64,000 nucleotides of DNA, taken from NCBI GenBank assembly GCA_963855995.1, contig OY979725.1:1426001-1490000 (forward strand), given 5' to 3'. Source of the stretch: Muricea muricata. Lineage: Eukaryota > Cnidaria > Anthozoa > Malacalcyonacea > Plexauridae. Positions 37,101 to 50,000 of the stretch are shown here, one piece after another. A program made the translations under genes and the position numbers. Position 1 is the stretch's first letter. Each line of letters opens with the position of its first letter. The notes beneath the pieces are model-generated. The model was not told where the DNA came from. It ran no database searches and worked only from the letters and a program-made list of their open reading frames with translations.

Positions 37101-39935
37101 AGGATGACAAGGCTAGAGGAACGCTTAGGGGGAAGTGCATGCATTTTCTATGGAGTGCTGAACTTTTCAGCGAAGGAGTTAAACCATCTCAGGAGAGAGC
37201 AAACCTCTGCACACCTCCCCAGGAAGATGGCTACATGCTACGGAAACTAGAATTCTCCTTTCGAAGTTTCGGACCGACTTTCCCTTTATCTTTACCTGAA
37301 AAGATAACCACCACGCTCGTATAGAAGCTTACCTTCCAAAGCCATCACGGTCTTCATTTTTGACAAAGTCTTTTAACGTCCTTGGGCCCCTTCTTCCTCT
37401 TCCTCTTCCTCTGTTCTTTAACGATTCAATAAACCGAGCAGACTCCTGGTGAGATATCAAAAAACATCAAGTCAAACAAGGTCCCGAGGGAAATAGATGC
37501 GTGTTCATCCAATCACATCTTATCATACTGTCATATTGCATCGTGTACAGTACAGTAGGTATACATGTAAAAGCCTTAATTTTCCTTACGACTTATCCTA
37601 AGTCATAGCCCAAAAACGTCATTTGTATTGTTTCGAAGTAGTACAGCAGCCCCAACAGGAACCAGCTGTGACCAGGATAGCTGATTGAAACAAGCTCTAC
37701 CTACCTGCCGTTCCTCTTCGGTCTTAGGAGCCTGTTCCTCCTCCACGTAGAGGTCGTGTACCCATTTTTGGTCCGTTTTAGCGTCATACAGTTTCCGATT
37801 TCTAGCATTAGCTCTGCGTGATAGAACAAGTTGATTACGAAATAGTAACAGTACTATCCGAGTAGAAGAACACGGGCACACAAATACGCAATTTCAACCG
37901 CAAAACGAAAATTGTCGCTCCAGGGAGTTCAAAAACCCACGGCCAGCACAAGCAGGGCAAAGTCAAGTAAAAACATGTTGCAACAACTTGCATCGAGCTT
38001 GTGGATAAAAAGTCTTGACAATCAATTGGCATCAAGCCAGTTGAAAACTTACAGTATCACAGCTTTGGTGCAACTTTCTGGCTCCCCAACTTAACATCAA
38101 TCAAAATTTTTTAAAAATTTATGCACTTTCCACAACCTACGAATCAGGCATATTTCAAGCCATTGTTTTAAATGCCAGGTAAAAATTTCCTACTTCCTAT
38201 TTCCTGCTTCTTATGTGGAAAAAAATTGGTGGGTTTACCTTGCTTCATCGATGTTCTCCATCCATCTGTTATCATGCAACCAAAATCGCATTCCTGAAAC
38301 ATCCTTCTCCTCTGGTTCATTCTACACACAAAGAAAGACTATGACTTAAAGATCAGATTAAAGATAGTTACTCAATGTAAGGCATGTGAGTAAGTTAGAG
38401 TGCGTTTTTCTTGTGTGTATACTGGAAAGAAGGTTTAGAAAAAATACTTTTAGCAACTAAACAACACTTTTCTTTGAAAAGCACATCTGACCAAAGCAGG
38501 ATTACCATGACCATGCTGGTAGGAAATACTTTTTTAAGATTGGCCTAAAACTTACCTTTTTCTTGTCTTCATTTTCTTGCCAGTCATCTTTCTCTCGACC
38601 AGGTTCTTCTTTTTTAATGACCTTTCCTTCTTCGTCAATATCTTCTTCTTCTTCCACAATGACATCATCATCTTCATCTGCCTCAGGTTTATGTCCACTT
38701 GTTTCACCACCACCACCATTATCGTCGACTATTTCACCCTCTTCATATTCATCTTTCTCTTCATCAGCCTCCCCTTGACCAACATTATCCTCATCATCGA
38801 TAATTTCTCCTTCCTCATATTCACTATCATGACCCCTTTCCTCATCATCACCTACCTCATCATCACCCACATCCTCACCATTACCCACCTCCTCATCATC
38901 ACCCCCCTCTGTGTTATCTGTACCTTTGTCATCTTTGTCAACAATTTTACCCTCTCCCTCACCTTCTACACCATCAGCATCATCTTCCACACCATCAGAA
39001 ACATTACCAGTGTCAGATCCTTGGCCACCACTGTCACTATCTGACTGTTGCTGCTCAGTCTGATCCTCCTCCTCATCATCATCATCTCTGGCATCATTGT
39101 CATAGGCTTCTTCTGCATCTTCAAATTCTTCATCATCCTCAATGCCAGGATTTCCATCACTATTGTCTGCCATTCCTGTTACTTCACCTTTATCCTCTGT
39201 GTCCAGTCCAACAACATTGCTCTGTTCATCTTGATTCTTGTCATTCACATTATTTTTATCCTTCTACAATACATATTTTAAAATTTCTGTTTTTCAACAC
39301 TTTCACTCAAGATTGAGACATATATATTTTTTACTGTGAATTTGATTATGATTAAACCACAATGACATTGTCTACAAAGAATATCTGTGAGGCAGTCAAA
39401 CCCAGGCTCCCAATGTAGGTATCTAACTCTACATACCATAAAATCCAGTTTGACTCTGAAAAATTTGTGCTAAGTCTTTACTAAAACTTGTTCAAAATTA
39501 TGCAATATTGAATATATGCAATATACTGAAGAATTATCTAGTGTCTAACAATTAACCATCGCTTAATTGTTGCTTCACGTCAAAATTTTAGTGCGACTGG
39601 GAAAAAATTGAAAAACGTGGCTGATATTGTTGTCAACTATCATCACTATGCAAGTATGTAAAACCATATATATAATAAACTTATGGTGTCAAAATGTCAG
39701 CTATAACACGATATACACGTGGAAGAGCTTTCATATGACCCGTCCACAGTTTCTAACGGTAGAAATCAGGCAATTTAGCCATAGGTCGATGATTTCTCAG
39801 TAAGCTGCAGTTTGATATGGTAAAATGAAAGCGTATATATGATTCCAAAGTTAACCGCCATTCTTCAAATTTTCTTACCGTTTCCACTTGAATTTCGCCC
39901 TCTTCGTTTGTGTCTACTTCGCCTTGTGAACTCAT
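31121..39935 (-). CDS. CASC3: CASC3/Barentsz/MLN51-like exon junction complex component
   Basis: Fifteen exons join in frame for about 1,066 residues: 39879-39935 (ATG), 38556-39263, 38239-38321, 37705-37813, 37333-37445, 36519-36648, 35073-35954, 34440-34612, 34028-34227, 33721-33774, 33076-33228, 32697-32747, 32410-32590, 31758-31806, 31121-31378. The Btz/SELOR region reads MRFWLHDNRWMEN ... RNRKLYDAKTDQKWVHD, then EEEQAPKTEEER, matching the family's HD-x-R and RKLW...W-HD-F-x-E-x-EQAPK pattern; GGKRYSTQRQKP matches a second conserved CASC3 motif. The tail is Pro/Gln/Met-rich, as in CASC3. CASC3 clamps RNA with eIF4A3 in the exon junction complex and acts in mRNA decay and localisation. Human CASC3 is about 700 residues; the excess comes from the acidic exon and the RDER-rich exon. 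The last exon is read to its stop, but a donor-like GAG/gtaggg inside it leaves the extreme C-terminus unsure. Confidence 0.8.
31846..31961. repeat. Hairpin (fold-back), about 40-bp arms
   Basis: Left arm CACTCCAAAAAATAACATCT ... AACTCAAGATTCG and right arm CGAATCTTGAGTTTACAAGA ... TTTTCGGAGTG are near-perfect inverses around a 35-bp loop. Lies in the intron just upstream of exon 31758-31806; probably a small MITE. Confidence 0.7.
34664..34815 (+). repeat. Compound pentanucleotide array (GTGTT)n then (GTGTG)n
   Basis: Pure GTGTT units (to about 34742) switch abruptly to GTGTG units (to about 34808). It lies in the CASC3-like intron between exons 34440-34612 and 35073-35954. Degenerate GTG-rich DNA continues to about 35040. 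Confidence 0.95.
35073..35954 (-). other. CASC3: Arg/Asp/Glu-rich 294-residue exon with 12-bp (RDER) repeats
   Basis: A single exon of 882 bp, bounded by acceptor at 35955-35956 and donor at 35071-35072, encodes a very charged segment. The 5' part is a near-tandem RRDE/RDER array built from a 12-bp unit (plus strand GTCTCTTCTTTC) at about 35640-35900; the remainder is RD/RE/NR-rich with scattered Gly. Such RD/RE tracts occur in nuclear RNA-binding proteins. Because 12 is a multiple of three, other frames on both strands also stay open for more than 200 codons, but only this frame fits the splice phases. Confidence 0.8.
36776..37025. mobile_element. MITE family F2, copy 1
   Basis: About 250 bp, closely matching 45326-45582 over its whole length (shared GGGATACTCTTTCAGTG, CAATCGATTGAAATATGTCA, CAATTAGATTACTTTTCAAT). 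The left end is CTCTTAATTTAAAGCATTGG; the right end is eroded. In a CASC3-like intron. AT-rich, non-coding. Confidence 0.75.
37705..38321 (-). other. CASC3: Btz (SELOR) domain exons of CASC3-like gene
   Basis: Two exons (38239-38321 and 37705-37813, joined in phase 2) encode about 64 residues with FWLHDNRW, NARNRKLYDAK, KWVHDLYVEEEQAPK. In CASC3 this part wraps eIF4A3 and contacts RNA. The following exon 37333-37445 adds an RGRGRGRRGPR basic stretch. Confidence 0.75.
38556..39263 (-). other. CASC3: Acidic 236-residue exon of CASC3-like gene
   Basis: Asp/Glu/Gly/Ser-rich exon with a repeated EYEEGEI(I/V)DD motif (also EEGEIQVET in exon 1). CASC3 N-termini are acidic, but this one is long. The plus-strand open frame over the same bases (Phe/Ile/Ser-rich) is its mirror. 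Confidence 0.75.
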
Positions 39936-41002
39936 GGTTCCTTTCTCATTCAGATCGCTTAAATTGTTTACCTTTCCCAGTTTTTTTTCACTACTTTTCC
40001 AAAACGTTCACGTACTGACGTCTTTATAGTCACTAGCAGAAAATGCTTTGAATGACGGTCGTCAATAATCGGATTTACATAACGTACAGCGTTTGGGCGC
40101 TACACAACGCCACTGACATAGATTAATGCAGACTCGACAAAAGAAGGGGAATTTAGAAGAATTTAGACAAACTTAAACTAAAAGCACGCGCAAACTCTGG
40201 GGATAAGCTCATTGGATAAGCTAGAAGTTGATTGGGGCAGGGAGAGGGTGGATATTCTTCCCCAATCATTTTTTATGAAATAAAAGCGATCTGATTTCAA
40301 TAGTTAGCAGTTTTCTTGAAACACTTTCCTTCTTTGACAAGCATTTAATGGAAATTGCGCCTGACATTTAATGGAAATTACGCTGGTTGAGAGACAATAA
40401 TAGCATGGAAATTAATATTTCTACAGAAAGAATCATAAACACAGGAAATTGCTGCCATCGAGAAAACCAATCACAAAATATCTTCATTTTACGTGGGTGT
40501 TCCCTGTAATTAGTCCTGCAACTTTCAAATTTCAAATCATTTCTTTAGAAATTGGTTGTTTTCACGGTAAATAAACACGATATTAGCACAGCGGGACCAA
40601 AATCGTCGGATGCGCTCACGCTACTGTTACAAAATGGAACACAAAAGTTTCAGAAATACAAAATTATTAGCTATTACTCAATAAAGACAACTTCAATTTT
40701 ATTAAAAATGTCACCAGTTCAAGATTTAAATTCTTTCGCTATGAAACAACCAGAAACTCCAAGCGTGACTCGCGTTCTTTTACATGACTGACAGTCCTGT
40801 TATTCATGAAGAGTTGATTTCTTTACATCGATGGGTAAAACAGCCATGAGTTTGATCAAACTGCAAAGCCAATGCCCTGTCTCGACCCCTTGAGAAAAAA
40901 CAAACACTGTTTTTTGAAGAAAGGAAACGAATGTATACTAGGTGAAAATTAGGTGAAATAGTTCTTCAACAAAACCCTTATGACTTAAAGATCTGACGAC
41001 AG
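39936..41002. other. Intergenic spacer between THOC5 stop and CASC3-like start
   Basis: About 1.07 kb that must hold the THOC5 3' UTR and the CASC3-like promoter/5' UTR. I see no coding sequence; the open frame 40552-40791 (plus) has no recognisable features. A fragment near 40535-40565 (TTTCTTTAGAAATTGG) resembles the interior of the MITE at 30960. Confidence 0.5.
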
Positions 41003-44000
41003 TTACCTGGTTAGGTCTATCGCTGTTTCTACGCTGAGAAGATGAAAAACTGGAATTGATATATTGGAATTAAAGGAATTTATTACCGTTTTCTTCGCAA
41101 GATCAAAAATTCGTGATTTGGTAAGTCTTGTTTCTTCGCGGCATTTGTGTCGTTGTACACATCAAAACACATCTATCAAAGTTGAATATCATCGAAAAAT
41201 AATTGTTACCGAAGTTTCTCGGGTAAAAAAAACCTAGTTCAGTCTCGGTGCTGTAGAATAGTACTGTACTCAAACCATGTTACGCATCCAAAAACATTTT
41301 ATTAACTCGGTGACGTAAATATGCTCACGTGCTAGATGTGATGAACCTTTAGGGACTCATTTGGTTATAACTCACGCTGAAATCTGTGAGTGTTCTTTTT
41401 TATGTGCTTATTAGTAATTTGCAAACCTGGAGTCTTCTTAGTTGATTTGAGAGAATATTGTCTTTGCAATCTCCAGTGAATAACTCTTCATAGAAGACAT
41501 TCACCTCCGTCTCAAGCGCCTACAAATGATCAAGTCCGCGTTTATACTGGATAGATATTGATCAGTATAACAAGATAAAAAACGTCAGGCCATCTGAATG
41601 ATTCGCTTCCTCTATCAGCTGCATGAAATCTGTTCTTCCTTGAGGTCCAATGAGGATCAACCCTCATTTTTCTAGTTTTCTTGCACGAGAAAACTAAACT
41701 AAACTATAAACTAAACTAAACTAAATTTATTTCTAAAAGATATATCAGATCTAAGATCCTCTTCATGAGGTCCAGTAAAAGGTACCCTTCCTGTTATATT
41801 CAGTTCAATGATATGTAATACAAACCCTGATGTAATCGTCTCTTATGTAGGCACCGTTATTTGAAACTGCCAATGTGAACAACGGTGGTCTCACAGGATA
41901 ATCACACAGGACTATCACAGCTGCCTTTAGTTTCACTAAAAAACACCAAGACGTACAACAACTTACAGTACGTACTGTATAGTTTGTTCAATCGCTACCA
42001 AAAGAAGTTTTGTGCTGCCATGGTAGAGTACTAAAACAAGATATACACACAGGTGAAGAAATGAAGCGGAATCACTGCCGCTACTAAACGTCTACCTTTA
42101 TCTCTTGAAAACGTCGCTACAAATAACATATCATTCTCTGTTATATTTTCAAGCTGTGTTGAATGGTCCACAAACGATAAGTCCTACAAAAGTGATGTGC
42201 ATGTAGCTAAGAATTCACTGATCATGACTTCATGCAATAAGAGTGCTCCGTACTTTAAAAAACTGTCGTTCAATGGACCGATTGCATTATGGACAGAATT
42301 TTGAAAAAAGTTGAAGTGGGAAAATTCATAACCACAGCATTGAAGAGCATCCTAAAATTAGTAAAATTGAAAAGTTTGGTCGCGAAATGTTGTAAAATGA
42401 CTGGAAAAATAGTCCTGCAAAGTTTGCGAATTTTGTATACTTTTGTATTACGCACGGAAAATTGGTACAGTTTTCTAGATGTTGGTATCAATTTTCCCTG
42501 CGTAATACAAAAATATACAAAATTTGCTATCTTAACAGGCTTACATTTTCCACGTTTTACAATGTTTCGCAACCAAACTTTTCAATTTTACTAATTTTAG
42601 GATGCTCTTCAATCCTGTGATAATAAATTTTCCTATTTCAACTTTTTTCAAAATTTTACCCATAATGCAATCGGTCCATTGGAAGGAGGAAAAAGGAGGA
42701 GCAAAAACTGCGATACATATACCGACAACAAGAATTAAAGTGAATGAGGAATATTTACGGAAAAATCCGAGACGGTCAATTGCGTCCACGATTCCAGTTC
42801 GCTTAGAGTCTTGACGGGAAATAGCCGGCGACCTTCTTCGCTCAATTGTATGGTCAGCGATTCTAAAGATGACAGAGTTCTGCGATTCATTGTACTTCTC
42901 TTGAACTTACATAAATTGACTGGAAAAAGTTTAACCTTCTCACCTAGAGAATGTAACTGACTCTGTAGCGACACTCTGGTTAGCACCCTTTCTTTGATTG
43001 CTTGGATTGTTCGTTCCATATGCGATGCGCTGACCGAGGGCTGCACAGGATGAGCCTAGCGAAACAAAACAGATGATATTATGAGAACAGTTCATGCACG
43101 GAAAAATCTCACAACTTGTAGAAAACTGATTTTTACAAGTTGTCAATTAACAAGTTGGAAAAACTTGTAGACAACATGTAACAAGCCTGTTAGGAATAAT
43201 AATAATGATAATAATACCAGACTTGTTACAAGGTTGCCCGAAATCCTAACAACTCAAATGCACGCCTGGTACAAGTCAGTAGTGGCTACCGCATAAGAAT
43301 ATGGGCAAAATCAAGAAAAACCAGATCCTAATATAGTGCTACTTGGCGAATACATGCACAACATTTCCGAAATTCTGTCATTACAAACCTCTTGTGTTTC
43401 TGAGTTCAAGGAGGGGAAATCCAGACCACATATTCGCTGTACCCACACGTACGGATGGCCTGCGTCGAGTTGATGGAATTTCACATCTTTGAGACTAGTG
43501 GAGAATTGAGGACAACAGTTAAAAGGCATTTTTGACCCGGTATTTCTGCAGAGAAAGCAGACAACTCCAAGGTCAGCGAAGGTTCTAGGTATTGCTAGGT
43601 CGGCAAGACTCTTTCAAGTACATGCAGGGCAAGAAAAAGTTGCCTCCCGTAAGTAACGCGTGGACATGAATATTCTCATCCCACATGGGAGATTTGGAAT
43701 TTTTCCTGAGATTCTGTTGACTCCCTAAGTTATATGTTTAGCTTTTCGGAAACACGGCGTAAATTTATCATTTTAACCATAATTTTAAGCGGAGTTTCTA
43801 CCAGACTAAATTTATATTCTTGTTCAACATGTGAAACCATAAAAAAACTATTACCCCAAGTTGTTTAGTTGGTAGTGGTTGGCGGGATTCGGAGTCGTTT
43901 CACCAAAGTCTTGAGGGAAAAGACAAGTCAGTACAGAATCGGGAGAGAGCAAAGATCTAAAATAAAACCAGAGAGAATTGTAGGAATATAACAGCGGAAT

Positions 44001-47000
44001 AAACCACATCATTTAATGTAGAGATGTTGCTGCACTAGTGCAGCGACACGAACGGACGAGTTGTAGCAAGACTGTCGCCAACAATTTGGAACAAGCAGTA
44101 TGAACACAACTTGTGAACAGCTTTGTGAACAGACTTGTTACAATTTTATAAACATTCAGGTGCTATGTACTCAGGCGAAAATGATGTTTGTGGTGTTACT
44201 CTGAGTCTATAACCACACCGAGCAAGCTGAAAAATATGTTTGACCACGGCGGGTTTCGAACTTACGACCTTTGGAATGCCAGCAGGTTCGATTCCGGCAG
44301 TGGTCAGGCATATTTATCAGCTTGCCCGATGTGGATATAAACTCACAAACACCACAAACATGGTTACAATTTGCTTAAAAGTTTGTTACGTAGAACTTTT
44401 TATGCGCTATGACTTTACCTTCCCGAGAACACCGGTGGAGTTTCTTGCTGTGTCAAATTCACAACCACAGCTACTGTGACTATATTCAGTGATACGATAT
44501 AACTGAACAGTACAACGGAGGTCATTTCGTCTAAGAAATAAGAAAACAGTAAACGGCTTTGATCAATTTTGTGATAAAAGGCAACGGCACCCTCCGAGTC
44601 GACGATGTTAATAACTCACACAGCATAACGTTTTATTAAACTTAAAGGTTTCACCTTTGCATTTGAGCTCAAGCTGGACTTGAAGAGGATGTTTCTTCAA
44701 GCTTTCTTTGATCTTTTCCTCCTGGCAAAGTTCTTCCGTAGTTCGGCGACGTTTCTAAGAAATCGGAAATCAGTTAGCGAGAACTAATGCTTAGAATGAA
44801 CCACTAAAGACTGGGTTGAACGACTTAATGACAGTTGATAACATCACACGATAGACTAGTCGCCCAGTCGCTGTAGTAGATGCTTTCCCAACACAGTTAT
44901 CAAGTACTTTATTGAAGTAAAAACACACTAAAAAGACTTGATAATTGTGAAGCTTAAATTGCCCCTTTAACAATTCATCAAGGTTTCACCTGACCTTAAA
45001 CAACTCAAAGAAAGAAATTCATTTGTTTTTTTTTTATTTCGTAGACTAAGTACAAATCAGTGGTGGGTTTTCAAAAGAATTTGAAGTGGGAGCCAACAAT
45101 TCTGAGTGGTTTTGCCACGACGTGTTCAAGTTCTTTCCGAACCTTTGGTTTCTCTTCCGCTTCGTCTTCTTCATTCTTTTCATTTTTTTCATCAAACTCA
45201 ACATCAACAACACCTAAAAATCACAGGGAAGTTGATAACACAGCAAATCATAACGAAGTTCGGACCGTTCAGTTAGTTCTAAGCAACAATGACTCCCTAG
45301 CTGAGTCGGGAGAGAGTTTTGGCTATTCTCTTAATTTAAAAGATTGGTTTGAGGGATTTTTTCAGTCTTTCAAAAGTTTGAAGAATTTTTCAATCTAATA
45401 GACTATTTTTTAATCTAATGGACTGAATATAGATTAAGGGATACTCTTTCAGTGCTCCAATCGATTGAAATATGTCACTCAATTAGATTACTTTTCAATA
45501 GAAAACGTATGATCCCTAAAAACAATCCCAAAAAGATTGAAATCCATTAAATTGAATTTTGAATCGTTTGAATTAAGAGAACAGCACATTCAGAAGAAAG
45601 CAGTTTGGAACTTCCAGCTTTGGTATGTTAGTTTGAGGGTGGTAAAGGGTTTTTTCGTGAGCCGTGAATTGCCAATATTTGTTGTTGTCAAATGAGATTT
45701 GACGAATTTTTGTGTCGTGAAATGTGATTTACATGCCTATTCCTGAACCGTGATTGACAGCTGGACGAGTGGGGATAAGTGCTAAAGAACAAAGTACAAT
45801 GCATTGGTTACAACAATTTTACTAAATGTATTTATTTTGTTCATTTTTTCTACATATATTGGCTGTTTTTACAGAAACTCGTCCGAATTTGAGCTTTCAA
45901 TAGTGCTTTTTACTTTCTACAGCGTAAAAATAGGCTGACGGGTTAAGAAAGGGGTTAAATTTACACAGTTTAAAACGAGTTCATTAAATTTCGTGAAATT
46001 ACTATTTTTTACCTGTGAAATGTGAAATGGCTGTTTTTCCTCTCGTGAAACGTGATCCGAACCCCCCCTTTACCACCCTCTAGTTTGTGAGTGTTGTACC
46101 TGGTTTGTCTTCTGTTGCAGCTTTGGCGGCTTCAACATCCCCAACAATTTCTACTTTTAGACAAGGATCTGCAAGAACAATCACAAGGCACAGTCGTACA
46201 AAACTATAGAGCAATTGATACAGGTGACCGACCTAAACTGGTGTTGCCATCGTCTTTCGTGCAAGACTCCTTTTACATGAAATTTTGAGAAAATTCAAAA
46301 TAGGCAAAAATATCACCACAGCTTGAAAGAGCATCCTAAGTTTAGTAAGACTGCAAAGTTTGGCTGTGAGATGTTGTAAAATGTAGAAAATATAGCCTTG
46401 CGAAGTTGGCAAATTTTGTATATATTTGTATTACGGGCGGAAAAGTGATAATCAGTTGATACTTTTGATTATCATTTTTCTACGCGTAATACAAATGTAT
46501 ACAAAATTTGCCAAATTTGCAAGGCTATATTTTCTACAGTTTACAACATTTCACAATCAAACTTCGCAACTTTAGTAAACTTGGGATGCTCTTTCAAGCT
46601 ATGGTGATATTTTTACCTATTTCGATTTTTTCAAAATTTCATGTAAAAGGGGAAAGGTCCATTTAATTGACATTATAGTGCTTCCACAGATTGTTTATAC
46701 CATTGATCTGAATAATACTGGATCACGCATACATATGCCTCAAGTCACAGATTACTATTGTACAATAGTAATCTGTGCTCAAGTGAAGCCCGCAGAAATG
46801 ACGAATTTGGAGTACCAAGATGGCGGACAATCAGCATTTTCAATAGATAAATAAACTTCCTTATTTTAAGGAAATTTACGGAAATTGAAAACGCTGCTTA
46901 AAAGATTACTCTTACACCCGCAAAGAACACTGGACCTGGAGTACCAAGATGGCGGCGATGACTTCAAAATTTTCTTATGTATGCGTGATCCAGTATTATT

Positions 47001-50000
47001 CAGATCAATGGTTTATACATAAAAAAGAAAACAAAATTATGACGTCATCCTACCACAAGCTTCTTGATAAGCCATGGATTGAACAAACAGAACGTAAAGT
47101 GGCCTGAAAGAAATAAACGATCAGTGAAAAGGCATTATATAATAATACGTGTTCATGCTGCATTTTCATTGGTCGCGAGCTGTGTGTTATTAAAGTACAC
47201 ACGCACGGATGACGTCAACTGATGGCGTGATCTAATTTAGCTAATTTATTTCGCGGGTCTTCGCATGATTTTTGTCAACTTTATTATAATATAAAACAAA
47301 TAGATTTCGTTTTTTTGTGCGTCTGTACTGTAATAGATCACAGATGACGCCATAGCGTGTGAAGAACAAAAAGTCACATACTCGACTGCGTCTCGTGCGT
47401 ACTTTTTTGTTCTTCACACGCTATGACGTCATCTGTGATCTATTACAGTACAGACGCACGCAAAAATGAAATCTATTTGTTAAATATTGCACAATGCCCA
47501 ATTTTGCTGCAACTTGCCCTCAAAGCATATTCATTTGACATTCAGCTCTTTGACTGGGTTTATATGTGCTTCCAGGCCTTTTAATGTTGCAATATGAGAT
47601 TAATCCACAATGCAGTTAGAAAGACTACACAGAAAAGTTAAGTTCCACCATAGTATGTTCATGGCCATTCGACAACATTCATATCTACAATGCTACTACA
47701 AACCTTGGTAAATATTTTGCTGTCTGATACTGGAGCCTCTTACTCTCCAACTGTATTCCTAAGAACTCCTGGATTGGTGATGTCGCCTGTACATACAACA
47801 AGATAACACAGGCATTCATCATAAGAAAATCTCTGTCAGTAAAACCATTAAAAAAAGGAAGAAGTGCCTTGCTTATAACAATTGCCAATATATTCCTACA
47901 GCTGCTTAGCATGGCAATACTAAATGCTTGTACACAACCTTCAACTAAATCCCTAAAAACAGGGTGGTTGTGACACAACTGGTAAAATTTTCAAATTTCC
48001 AAGATGTGTTATTATTCTTGTAAAAGCACTGATTTTCACTATCGTTAAAGACTTGGTTAAAGCTGTACAGCTCTGTATAATCAATATTTATTAATAACCC
48101 TGCCCCCTACCTTCAGAATGGTTTTAAGTTGTGGATCCAAACTGTTTAGGAATTCATTCTTTGTTTGAATTTCCTGAGAAATGGTCTTTTTCTGTGAAAC
48201 ATAGTGTTGCTTCTTCGCAGTTAAACTAAACAAAATATGGTTCCTCCTCATTCATTTACATTTTAATCACAGTAAATCTTCCTATTCAAATATGTTCTCC
48301 AATGTACACCAAAACCTCTTTGCCATTATTCCATTTTATTTCTTATTTTTTTAGTTAGCTTAGCAATAAGGGCAGAGTCACCACAACGGCACAAGCCAAT
48401 TACGTGGGCCCGTATAACATAACCCACCCTGTCAACTTTCCCTGTGGGACGAAACCGGAGAAAATCCATGACTTTCAGCAGAGCGTTAACTATACTCTTT
48501 TCACATGTGGACTTACTGAGGATCAAACTCGGAACCCTAGAGGTGAAAGGCGAGTGGTTTCACCACTACAACACCGAAGCCCCTTGAAGCCTCTTGTATA
48601 ATATAGGTTGCAGTGCATTTAAAGGCAAAAAATATATTAGACTGGTGATGAAAGGTGTTTGCTTGGCAATTGCACACAAAAACATGGGATTTTTTGTACC
48701 AGCAGAATAGTACCAGCAGAATTTGAATTTTCAAATCCTTTGTCCTGAAGTGAGTAGTGAAAAAGACCTTAATGCTCGAATTCCACTTAAAACATTCCAT
48801 GGAAGATTCTGTGTTCGTGTACGCTGTTGACTGCACCACCTACACTGGCAACGTTAGTTCTTAGTTTTTTTGCAGTTGTTATACAGTGCCTCTAGGTACC
48901 TTCTTCTTTCCTTCAACTCCCAATCAAGTCTTGCCAACATACGTTTGTGAGGGTCTTCCGGTATGACTTCATCCTTTGGAGTAAAAATATAAAACAATGC
49001 AATATTAATCAATTCCACTAAATCCACATCAATTCTTACCTAAAATTATTGTTTGACCATCTGACTCACTTTATTTTGGGCTTTCTCTTTGCAAAATTCC
49101 TCTTCAGAAACAAATTCAATCTCTTGATCTTTGGATCTGGACATGAAGGGATCAATGCAAGTTACAGCATATTAATTAAAGTGTGCTGATCATCTTTCAT
49201 AAAAAAAGCCAGTAGAAAGCCGAATATTAAGTAAAATATTGGCAAGTCTGAAAAGCTACTAAAATGTGTGTTTGGTGCTCTAAGTTTTTTCATCATCAAG
49301 GCACGGTAAATAGAAACAACGTATAGCCTATGTTCACCGAATGCCCTTACAAAAAAGTGCTGTTTAATTTCCAGGATATTTTGTATTGTTTCAAATTAGC
49401 CATTTTAACTATTGAATTTGAGTATGAATTTAGTGCAAAAATGTAATTAGGGACTGGTCATAAAGTATGGGGGGGGGGAGGGTATGGAAATTGAGGGGTG
49501 GGTCATAAATTTTTCTAGTCACGAATAGGGGTGGGTCATGAAAATTTTAGGCATATACTGGGGAGATATTTAAGGATTTCTAGTGCCACACAGGGGGTGG
49601 GTCATGTATATTTTGAAGGGAAATCAGGGATGGGCCACACAAAATTAGCCTTTTAATAATTAAATTTTTATACCCCCTCCCCCCTATACTTTACGACCAG
49701 CCCCTTAGAAAGCTGGGAACTAAAGTGGTATCAAAAAGTACCGTTTTCGGTGGTCACACACGCCCATAGAAATTAACCCGAAGATGCACTCTCGTCGAAA
49801 CCTGTCACTTTTTCATGTCAAGCTAAACAAGTGTAGTGCAGTTTGCTGCTTGTTTCCATCATTCAAATGGAGCTAATGCAATTTTTTTCAAAACGAAAGA
49901 TACTTTGAAATAGATTCTAAATTATCTCTAATCCTAATTGTAATTCTAACCATAGCAACAGAAAATGAGCACCTGCAAAATTCTTCTAATCAAAAATTGT

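Noticed and set aside
38577-39044. 155-codon plus-strand Phe/Ile-rich frame resembling a membrane protein
   Set aside because: Antisense of the Asp/Glu-rich CASC3-like exon; acidic codons read backwards give Phe, Leu, Ile and Ser.
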